NCBI RefSeq assembly: GCF_028389875.1 | Contig: NC_084675.1 | Span: forward strand, 18,748,412-18,812,411 | Direction of reading: 5' to 3' | Origin: Rhea pennata | Lineage: Eukaryota > Chordata > Aves > Rheiformes > Rheidae | DNA length: 64,000 bases | In this document: positions 50,801-62,800 of the stretch, in pieces | Layout of the letters: each line of letters starts with the position of its first letter | How positions within the stretch are numbered: position 1 is the stretch's first letter | Position numbers and translations under genes: made by a program | The notes under the pieces: model-generated | The model's database searches: none | The model's input: only the letters and a program-made list of their open reading frames with translations | What the model was told of the DNA's origin: nothing

Positions 50801-53800
50801 TATTTGCATTATTAGTCTAGGTGCTAAGTTTCTTTTTGCCTCTTCTGGAGAATCAGATACTTGATATTGGTCAATGCTAAAATTGCAATATTTCAGGTAA
50901 CTGACTCATTTACCTCGTATCAGTTCCTGTATACCTATCTCCAAAAAACATGTAAATTACCTGCAAGTTTGGAACTCCAGCCCTGTGGGGTACTTCTTGC
51001 TGCTCATTTACCTCTGGTCCTTTATCAGCCAAGTTCTTTTAAGTCCTGGATTTCAAGACCTCATTTCCTGTTATTTCACTTTTACTGCTACTATTCATAT
51101 TAACACAGAGGAAATTTTTTTCAGGAATATTTCTCTCATTTTCCTCCTTTAATGATGACTAGAAAGTGGATACAAAACTATCTGCAAGGATCTGGGGAGT
51201 ATAAACACTAAAGAGGGAGATAAAGAAGCTTCAGAGATCTTACTGTGATCTGAAAAAAGAGAAAGATTTAGGCTAAATTATTTTCTTACTACCTTTGACA
51301 TCCCCTCTGAAAATTCACTACTTTAGACAGCAAAAGCTAGACTAGATCCAGCACTGGAATAATACTGCACTGTTAGGACGGATTTATTAGTTTTCCAACA
51401 TTATGTATTTCTGTAAATTAGAAATCCACATATGTAAGTTAGTAAAACAGATTCTAATTTTGGACCCTGATTATTTCCTAAAATGGAGCAAGGCAATAAG
51501 AATATAAATTGCACTGAAGCCACCACAATAATATCTATAATATCCAGATATAATCCTCAGTAGCAAAACTAGGATTAATTTCAGATAGCATCTCTAAATA
51601 AGGTAGAGAAAAGAGTAGCATTCATACTACAACAGATTCACTAATAATTTACTTTAGTACACAGGATACCTGGAGGCATTCTTAGGCTCTGTTCCCAGAT
51701 GAATCACATATCCTCCTCCTCTGTAGACGGCCAGTTTGCCCCAGATTGGGTGCCCTCTTAGTTTGGACTGACTCTGATACTGCCATGCTGAGCGCAGGTC
51801 AGAGGAGTTATCAAAGGCTGAGGTGTTCCAGTGCTCCCCATAATCTGATGTATCTTCTGTTTGTAACGTATATGGGGCATGGCATTCCCGAATCACACGC
51901 TGGAGTTTGGGAGCAATGGGGCAGGTGTCTCCTTTCACTCTTACTTGGCGAATTCGGGCACTACCCACCAGTTTGGAATTGCCATCTGTAATGAATCCTA
52001 AACAGGAGATGGAAAAAAAGCCACAGTATGGCAAAACTACTACTAAAATTTTTCATATCATTTATTGTTTTGGTATAGCTTCTGTTAAAAAACCCCACAA
52101 CACCGTAAGTAAATGAAAATTAAGCCCTTGTCCTGATTCGAACTGAGTTCTTAGATGACGTCCATAGATCCATTCACAAAGTTCAGTATCATTATCAATC
52201 TGTATTTTATAGAGGAGGAAACTGAGATCTGCAGGAGAAAATTTACTTGCTTAGAGTCACACAGCAGAGCGGCTGTGTGCAGCCTGTGTTCACAGTAGGC
52301 TAGTGCCTACTGTGTTAATGCATTTTAATATTTGCTTTTAAATGTAGGCTGTTCTTAGTACTGGATATGGCTAGAGAGAAACATGGTGATGTTCTGAAAT
52401 TTGCTTTCACTGTGACCTAAGCCATGACACAAACAGCTCTCCTGAAGAAAAGCTTTATAGTGCCATCTATCTACCATTCTTTTTTAATGCAGAAAGAAGC
52501 TCATGTAAGCTCTGAGGTATATATCTGAATGCCTGTAATGAGTAACATAAAATGTAAAAAATGTAAAATTACAATGCCAAACTTGTGTATTATATTAAAG
52601 ATAATTAAAATATCAGGCCACATTAAACTTGGGGTTGGGCTGGTGGAATCATATCAGAGGTTAACTTGGTTATTATGTTTCAGTGCACAATGTACTGCAG
52701 CCAGTCAACCATGCACATAATGGTTAGGCAGTGTAGAAGTATAGATCGATTGTTGTTGTCTACTAGGATTCATAAATCCACATTAGCATTATACACTCAT
52801 AATCCCCTCCTCCAATCCAATATGCCTGTGCAAATTGGAGATAAGTATAAAATATAATGTTTCAGATTCTGGCAAGCTAAGGTGAAGCAATTTGATATGA
52901 ACACAGTCTCTGTACCTTTATATGATCCATAAAGATTTTTGACTAAGGTAGTTTTTGCCCATGTGAAAAAATCCTGGTAACTATAAACATCCTGGAATCC
53001 ATCTGTAAAGCTGTTCTCAATGTGCTTGTTTAAGTAGTAGGAATTGGGATCTCTCTGCCCATAGGCAACCAATAGCAGCATCCATAAAAATCCCAGATAG
53101 ACTAGAAAAGACAAGAAGAAACAGCATACGGAAGCTCAGAATTAATACTGCTGTTAGTACTGCTGTCACCAATTATTAGGTTAAAGAGACATTGTGTAAG
53201 ACTCCAACTACTGTTAATGAATTTACACAAGATACTTCAAAGTGCTGAATTTTAGGCATATTAGATTTGGAGTATGAGTAGTGATCAAGAAAATAAGTGG
53301 GCAAGTTGGCTGAACACCACCACCAACAAAGGCTCTAAATGGAACTACTAGTCTGACTTTGTTTCAAGTGAAGTTAAAGTAGTTTTTTCCATTGCTTTTA
53401 GAGTAAGTGAGACTGAAGAGTAAGTCATTATCTGTAGAAAATTTTTGCTTTTAGAAAGATGCCCTCCAATTGCTGTTTTGATTCCACCTTTTAAGCATTG
53501 ACCTCCTCCTTTTGCCCTTTCTATTTTTTCTTTAGCCTCTCACATTTTTGTAGTCTGTTTCCTTACCATAAAATCCAGCCTTAGCTACACTTTTATCTCC
53601 AGCTAACATTTCTATTCCCTTTCAGCTCAAACTGCACTGACTGCACCTCCACACCCTAATGGCTAGAAGAAAGCAAAAGATACACTACTTCATTTTTAAC
53701 TAGGAGAACAATATTTTCACTGCTGTAAAAATATTGATACAGATAAAACAAGAAGATAATTAACGATGGCTAATACCCAGGATTTCTCTGATGAGGGCAA

Positions 53801-56800
53801 ATGCTTTTTGCTCCTTCATATAGCTGATTTTCATTTTCTCAACATCTGTTGCAGGAGGTGGCTGGTAGATGTTGCTTCTGCTATCCCGTCGGGCTCCAAA
53901 GAGAGGATTTGAATCACCTGTGAGTGAGAGCAGGAAAACCTAGAATCCTTCAATATATCCTGCTTTTCATTTGCTTTGATATTGTAAGGAAATATTAATA
54001 CTTTCTCTTATGAAGATAGGGAACATGACTTAAGCCATCAGGAGAGTAAGGTAACGATGGTGAGGGAAGCAGTTCACACAGTATGGCAGGTTCAGGCTGT
54101 AACCCTGTAGCCCGGGTGTCCCTCTCTTCCTGTTGCTCAGCCTAGGCTGAGCATCTAAAAAAATGATATATTCAGAGCTTGTGACTGATCAGGGAGAAAA
54201 CTGTTGAACAGCACTCTTCGCTGTAGCCTAGGACTCCTGTTTGTCACTGTAAACTTTTTTTTAGACATGATTGTGATTGCAGTACCCACTATTTGATTAA
54301 TGGGAATAGTAATACAGATAATTGTGATAGTTGATTGGCTGTATAATACTATAAATTGGAAAACTGAGAGCTTTCATATCGTAAGACTTAAAGAAGTGGT
54401 AAATTTCCTTATAACAGAAGTTGAGTTTTAGACATGCTTGTTAGATAAAGATCTACCATATTGGGTGAGAGTGCAACATTTTGCACTGTACTACATGTTT
54501 ATTTTCACCAGGTTGTTGAATAGATATCCTGTGAAAACAGAGATGTCTGCTTAAATAGGTCTCCCTGTAAATCTGTTTTTCCTTATGTCTGATAGGAGAG
54601 CTAAAATATTTAAGGATGACTTCTGCATATTTATAGCACTAATTAACTAAATTTGATGTTAATGTTTTCAGTTTGCTGCATTTTATTTATATTTTTCCCT
54701 AGATGTTCCTCAAACATTGGCAGACTGAAATGTAGTTGCTGAGCTACCAGAAGACTTTCACAGTTCCTCATCTTATATGAATCAGTATAGGAAAATGATT
54801 GTTCTTTCCTGACTTCAGCAAGCCAGTGATGGGGGAAGGAAGAAGTCAGATACCAGTATCCTAGGAGCAGGTAGGTCCTCCAATAACAAGAGCAATCTCA
54901 CAACTTGGTAGAAGTGTGCATGTATACATATTTGCAGAGGTAAAAAAATACAGAAAAAGATAAACAAGGAGGTATTATTCTTTTGATCTGGAATGTTTTC
55001 TCCTTTATCTTTTTCATCTTGTGGTCTTTTTCATTAAGTAGTCTGCAAAATATATCCTACCTAGACATACAGTGGTCATTCTCCCCTTCATTGCTCTTCT
55101 AGGAATATTTCCCAACCCGTACTGATTCTTCTGATGTAGAGCTGAAGGGATATCTTCACTCATATTCCTCTCTGACTGGCACAAAATTAATTATTTAGCT
55201 TTGTCCCCACTTTCATGCTGACCTTGGAAATGTTAATGGGTGGGCATGTAGTCATAGCACCTGTGTATTCCAGAGATTTCTGCTATCTTCAGGTAAGATT
55301 CAGGTATATAAAGATAACTAGTGAATTGCTGAGTTGACTTCACATATTTGTGCATAGAACACTCCAAAATATCAGAGAATACGTCACTATCTTTAATCAT
55401 TTCTAACTTGTACACACCTGGGGCAGATAAGGACCCATCAATGGCTGTGTTTTCTTCATCTTCCTGCTCCACCTTCTTCATAACCAGAGCGAAAAAAGCA
55501 GCAAATCCCAACACCTGGAAAGAATTAGCTATAGACTCACTGCATGCCTGTTTCTCATAAAGAAGCTCATGCTAGATCCCTTTGAATCTAGGCACTACAG
55601 ACCAGGCAGAAGAACTGAGCTTTGACTATATTGCACTTGTGCAGCTGAAGCATCTGAACAAGAGAACAGTAAGCAGTCCCAGGGCCCAACTCACTAAGCA
55701 ATTTTTGCCATATGAAACATCTTCCCTGGTCAGAAACCTCATCACTTACCCATCTCTGGCAAAAGAAGGGGAGATGAAACCACAGGAATTAATGCAAGCA
55801 AAAGACATCACAACACCGTATTATAGCTGCTAGCTCTTGTTTTAAGGGCAACAATTTCTTGTTTTACAAGTCCTGTGGTTCTTTAAAACACGCATCACTT
55901 TTCCTGACGTGGTGGCAGAATGAGTCCTTATTAGCCAGTAGTTGTACTTTTGAGGATCTCACCTTTAAGGGCTGTGTGATGAAAAGACTTTCAAAGAAGG
56001 AAATGGCCATGGAGATCAGCCACTTGATGGAGTTCTCCTTGCCATAATGAAGCCCGTAGAGCATAGTAAAGAACCCAGATACACCACTGGTGGCTGCTAC
56101 AAGGAACCAAGCAATGAATGCAAACCACCAGGGCAGCCCCTTGGAAGAAGAGCCTTTCTTGCCATCACCAGATGAGCTTGGAGTAAGAGACCACCTTGAG
56201 AGTCAACCAGAAGAGAAAAAAAAAAGACTTCTGCAGTGGAATAGGAGCCAATGAACAAAATCACAGTCTTCAGGTGCAATCGGCAACACAGGCAACATAT
56301 TACAATTTAAAATCTCAACTAAAATATTTTTAATTATTTTAACTAATGCAATTATTAAGGATATATAGATAGCAAAAGGTACAGAGAGCAAAATGGGGGA
56401 GTGTCCAGACATCAGCTAAAATGAAAACAAATATGATGGGTGTATTTTGTCCTCAATTCATGCATAATTGAACTTCCAGTAGAAATGCTGACAAAAAAAA
56501 AAAAAAAAAAAAGTGCATTTTAGCTGCTGGATACATCCCTTGTGATTACCATAAAGACCAGAGAGATAATTATTTGTGATGTTTTCAGTACTTCCAACTT
56601 AATGATCAGATTTTTCTGAGATATTTTTGTCTGCTCATTAATTTTTCTTTATCCATGTGTTTTTAGAGCCCTCCCAAGGCTTTAGATCTCAGTGATTACC
56701 TTCAGTGTTTTGCTGTAATGTGACACTGTACTGTAACATTCAATTTTGGAGACAAAAATGACAGAGTGATGAGCTGTCTTTATTGCTTTTGTGTGCAGTA

Positions 56801-59800
56801 CACAATGCATTGAAATTTCTTTGTTGCTCCTGCTATAGTATAATAATAAGACATGCTTCTACAGCTATAGTAATGCTTACCCAGCAAGTTTTAAGTAGTA
56901 ATTACTTTGAGCTCCATCATCCTGGCCAGTTTTGAGTTCATGACCTGAATTTACTTTTACTGAAAATGAGATGAGAACTAGGTTACCTCTCACTAATGGA
57001 TGCTGATGAGCAGATCCGGCTCTCCAGGAGGTTCTTCATGTGCTGAACCTGCCGAACAGCTTGTGTATAACTCTGAGGCATCTGAAACTTATGAGGCCCC
57101 AGTAGTTCCAGCTCCATCTCTACATGCTGGAGCTGCATATACAAACAGCGGTTATAGTCATTGTATCTCAGTCGCTCACACATTCCCTTCTCTGGAGTTG
57201 GGCTTCTTGTTTTTTCTGCAAGTAAATAAAAAAAAAATCAGCATAGCTGTAAATGCAGCTTTGATAATGGAGCTTTAATGCTCTTATGCAGGGACAGGCT
57301 GGACATACCAGGAGGGAACTGGGAATTTAGTAAGACAGAGGTCTTAAAACCTTAATACAGAAGTCAGATGAGATCAAGTGCAATGTTGTTTATAGTCTGC
57401 CTGTGCGATTTGTGGCTTGTTATACTCACTGGAAAAGCCAAATGCAAGTCTTAATGAAATCAGTGGGTTGTTCACTCATCTACTATTGTTTAATTGAAAA
57501 TAGATCAATGCCTAAGTTAAGAATCAGACTGAAAGGATCAAAACCACAGATTTAGCAAGAAAGAAGCAAAGGACAAAATGATGTGAAGCAACTCATATTT
57601 GAGAGTCTTGATGCTGTTAGATACTGATCCTTCTCCCAAGCCAGGCTGGTAGCTAACATTTTATTCTACAGCATAGGAAATAAAGATTTCATGGTATCTT
57701 CACTTAATTGCCTTTAAGATAGAATATAAGAAGAGCTTGGGTCATCACATCCAGTGGTCATCATCATTTTCACAGCACAAGTTTCAGCAGGACTGTCACA
57801 TTGTGTTACTTACCGTGTATATCTACAGCACCTATTGTGACAATTACAGGGTCATCCTTCTTTTTACTCTCATCATTAAACTCATGTCTAGTTCTGTTCT
57901 GCTGGCAGATGATGTCCTCAACCAATGCCAAAAGGGTGTTGATGTTAGTTGATTTTCCAAGATCTGATACTGAGGTGAGTGATGGAGTCTTCAGGACTTT
58001 AAACAGTGAGTTGGCAATTCTCCTTATGTCCTAGAAAAGACAGCAGCAACATGGCAGTGACTCTGCCTGCAGAGTGCAAACCTTATGTGATCTGAAGACA
58101 TCACTGGTTGGGAGTGCACAGGATGCTGAAGTCTCAAGAATGGAGATAGCACGTCCTATAAGGCTGGTTGTGACAGGCTGATTTCAATTTAGCAGGACAG
58201 CTTTCAGGATTCAGATAGGTGGTTTACCTAACTAAGGACCTAAGATGAGGAAGATAGGGACTATGGTATCTTTTATCTTCACTGTCCTGCTTAATGCTTG
58301 CTTTCAACCATTGAGCACAGCGATTTTGGTCCGTGATCGTGCAAGGACCTGAGATGTACATAGGCAGATCTTGCTGACGTCAGGAGGTCCTCTGCAGGAG
58401 GAATATAACCTGAAGGTGGATGCCTCTAGCCAGTTCCTCCCTCCCACTGCCATGTAGATGCATAACTGAGTGCTTTGCACCAGTGCATCCTTCACTTGTA
58501 ATTGTGGCCAATCTGAAGGGCATCTGACAGGAAAGATTTTTGCTCTTACGCTGCAGATAGGTGGTGTGTGGCAGCAGAGGGCAGTGCAGAGCGCTTTGGG
58601 GAGCAGCCACAAGGACTTGCCTTTATCACAGCCTCTGGAGTGAGTGAGACAGCTTGGGTGACCTGACGTGTGGGAGGTAGGCTTGGGGACACACGACCGC
58701 ATTTGCCTGGCTTCTTCTCTTTCCCCTGTGTGGCAGGCCGAGATCGTATATTCCTGAAGATTTGCACAATGAGCAGGTTGATGGGGAACATGAGGAGGGA
58801 GCTCTCAAAGCCTATCATCACCTCCTGCCATGTGAACTCGATCTTACCTTTCAAGATCAAACAAAGAGGAGGAGTGAGAATAACCCCAGGAATCATCAGA
58901 TCTCTCTCTTATGAAAAATTTCATTTGTTAACTGTCCTGCTTCTAGATTCTGCAGTCTATTTCCCTGCCCAAGCAATGATTAGGATATTACCCAAGTCCA
59001 TTTTTTGCTCTGCTGGATCCTTTGGCACTCCCCAGAACATTATGCTAGTCAGCATGGTGCAGAGCAGCAGTGAGAAGCAGCATGACACACGCTGGGCTCT
59101 TGTGAAGGAGCTTCGTGGGGAGCGGTTGAAAACTGAGTACCAGATGTGTCCATCTTGGAAACCCTTGGAGGTCTTCATGAAAAACAGATTGCTGTGAAAG
59201 AGGAGGGAGAAATCAAGGGGATGGCTTAGAAAGCAGAAGGAATAATAAAGCTGTAGTTTGGGGTGCTGACCTGTTGGTGCCTCTAGGCACTATCAGAAGA
59301 AATAATAACTATTGGAAATTATCAAGTATCATGGCTTGATTTGCATGAAATAGTCATATAAACTACTTATATCCTTTCCTTTTAGCCACACCATGGAGGA
59401 AAACCTAATCATAAGCAGTTTTTGTATAAATTTTAAGGGAAATAACATATAAGAGAAGATAAGATGCTTGGGTTTTTGTAGATCTTGTCAGACTATCCTT
59501 TTTTAATACTAGCATTTCCACTGTGGTATTACCATTAAGGCAACAATTAGACTTAGCTAAACATCCTTCCTCTTCTCCTTGTCCAGACCCTTTGAAGTCA
59601 AGGGAAAGGCCTCCCTTGTTTTCATTTTAGCCTAGGGGTTTCATCTGTTTTGCATACTTGTTTTTCAAACTGATTACTCTCAGGAGCTAAAAAGTCTGTA
59701 AAGCAGGAGTATTTACCTGAACTGCTTCATGTCCTGTTCTGTAGCTACTGGGAACACTTTATCAAGGACACATTCTCCAATATCAATGGCTAACCAAGAG

Positions 59801-62800
59801 TTACAGAGGAAGTACCATTTCTGGTCCCATGCTAGGTCGTGGACCAACACTCGATTCACATACCTATAGGAAAAACGTACAGGGCACGTTCACATGTTAC
59901 TGAGTGGTATGAAATTCAGGGCTCAACAAGAATATGGAGGACAAACTCTGGCCTTTGGCTTCTTTGGTTGTGTCTAAACTGTAAGGCATTGAACACTTCC
60001 CCCCACCCTGCAGTGAGCCCCAAAATACTAGTACTCAGACTGGTGACCTAATCCAGAGGATGTTACCATTCTCCCATCTGATCATTGTGCCTGGATTTCA
60101 CTCCATAGCTTCTGTAGTATGTTTTGGGAGTACTGACAGAAGTTTTGTCCCAGCACAGAATGAGGATATAGCAGGGATATATACTGGACACAGTATATGA
60201 GAGGCATTTCTGGTCCTGCAGTTTAAATTATGATTTGATCTATTCATCTGTAAAAAAGAGAAACTAACACTTCCTTCCTTTCTAGAATTGTGAAAAGGAT
60301 AATTTTGTTATGCACTTGAAAAGGAAAAATGTTATCATTATAAAAAATATTTTTGTGGCTCTTTAGTTAATTTCCCTGCATACACTTACCAGGATGGACT
60401 GTGCCCTGAATTATCATGCCATAGTCTAATACTCTGCAGTTCCCCAAGAGGGAAGAGAGTACAGAGTAGGAAAACATCCACTCCTCCACGTTCAAAGACT
60501 GGTGTATCAGGATCAGTTAGATGGTGTGGCTCACTCTCTCCTTCCAGTCCGTAGAGGGTGAGTGTCACCTGGAGAATAGAAGGACAGACTGAAGACCAGC
60601 ACATCTCAGAATTCTGTGTGTGACATATTCTGACATACTCTCTATAGATTCATCAAATTTAAGGACTTTCTGGCTTAGAAGTTGCATCTGAGCCATCCTG
60701 TTTACTAGTCTATACTGCTTCATTTTTCATTAAATTCTATTAATGCATACATAAGCTGTATTATGCACAGTTCCTTAAGTACCTTGGAGGTTGTGGCTGC
60801 CCCTCGGCGGTGCCCTGTAAAAACTGTCACAAGATAACGATACTGAGCAAAGTGGTCATTGTCTTCCAGTACTGTGATTTTCACCTGCGGAGTGAGGTGA
60901 ATACAAGCAATGGGTTAGCAGTTTGGTAAGTATGGCTGCCTTAATGCTGTGGACAGGAATTTTTCATCTTGTGAACAGTACATATACTTACCAGGAAACA
61001 TAGAGTAAAAGGAAAGGGAGTAGGGTTGGTTGAAGACTTCCTATTAAAACAGTTTTATGATGGTTAATGACATACTGCACACACACACACAAAAATCTGT
61101 ATTTCCCAGATGTTTTTTTTTCAGTAAAAAAACCAAAAAAAAATCAAAGCTGAAATTTCTAAAGAAAATTTAAATAAAATCAGCCTTTTCACTTCTGTTC
61201 AAATTTTCCCCAGGAGAAAAAAAATATTTTAAGCTACGCCTAGAAGCAAGGTAGGCAGAAAGACAAAGAAATGAACAAAGTTTGGGGACTCTGAGTATCA
61301 AAGCAAATTCAGTTTTATTATAGTCTCATTTTCAAAGCTTAACGTAAGCAACTCACTGATAGCTGAGGATTTATGAATATTCTAAGAAACATGCTGAGAG
61401 TGACGTTGGAACATTCACACCAGCTCTCGGACCTCATGTCATTTGGGGCTTCAGCTTACAGAAGGATGGGCTATTGTCTGGCCTAAGTGCTTGGAATAAC
61501 ATGTCCTCCAGAGAGAAGGCCAGGCAAAGCAGGAATTGATCTAAATACATTCAGTCTTTATCTGAAGACTTACTTTGGCATCATCCTGGATGTCTTTCCT
61601 TCGAGCCCAAATAACTACAAGCACATACACCAGAAAGATACATCCTACAGTTGTCACCACCACAGGATTGTCCACAAATGTACCAAATAGCTCTACAGTT
61701 TTGCTGACGTCAATGGCATTGGGTATGATGAAGAAGGAGCTCCCAAAGAAGGTCAGATGATTGCAGAGGCACTGTGTGCTTCTAGGATTTGTTTTTGGTC
61801 CAACCTGAAAACCAGAAAAGTTTCCTGATAAAACATTCTGGATATTTGGCTTCAGAGTGTTAGATAACTTACCATGCAAACTAAAGAGACTACTGAGATT
61901 TATCAGTTAGTGGTGAGAATTGCTATATAGGAAAGAATTGCTCAAGTTCCAATAGGGAATATTCATTTTGCTATCTCGCTAGAAATAGACATTATTATAC
62001 AGTACAGCCTTGTCAGAATGGTTCTGTTTCTTCTTACATGGAAACATATCCCAAGAAAGTAGTAGAAATGTCATTTTATATTGGATTGAACTTCACTTCT
62101 TGATTTTATTAAAACATTTCAAAATGAATTTACGTTATGGTCTCAGTTCAAACCTGTTATTTTACTACAATGCTGTGATCATAAGAGCTGGTTTTGAAGT
62201 GTATTATATAAACATTATTATAACATTGTTTTGTTTCTCTCTACTTACATGACATCCATAGCTATTCCAGTTCCCCTGGTGCTCATCCCAAAATACACAG
62301 CGGGATGCGAAGGAAGTGACAGCTATAGTTAGCCTGTCATTGACTGTAGAATCCATTCCCATATCTTGTAAAACCATGAAATAATAAGTGCCCTCTCTGA
62401 AAAAGAGTTCTTCTGGACTAAGAACCCAGGCATTTTCCTCACCTTGAACATAAATATTTGAGCTTCAGTGTGTATAAAGAAATGTTAATTTGGAAGTATA
62501 TGGCTCTATTGCATATAAACAAATAAATGAACTGACAAAATGAAACAGGTGTCAAATAATCTTTAGCTACTCATTGTTCAAAACATCACACTCTTTGCTC
62601 CTGTTAGTAAACACTGAATATTAGAGCATGGCAGATTGAAACTCCCTTGAGCAGTTTCTTTCTAGCTTTCCTAAACTCGTGGTCAGGGCTCACGTTGCAA
62701 AGTGCACGTGCTAGCCCTGCAAATTTGTGGGTGAGCACTCTGTATTATGGGAGTGCCCTTAACTTGCTATGGATCATGAGTGTAGGTATGGCTTGGTCTT

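Noticed and set aside
51660-51675. Possible U12-type donor GTATCCTG at PKD1L2 exon p
   Set aside because: It differs from the strict GTATCCTT consensus, and the matching acceptor shows no TCCTTAAC branch element, so a U2 intron is likelier.
58670-59197. 175-aa plus-strand ORF
   Set aside because: It is antisense to two PKD1L2 exons whose phases and domains are secure.
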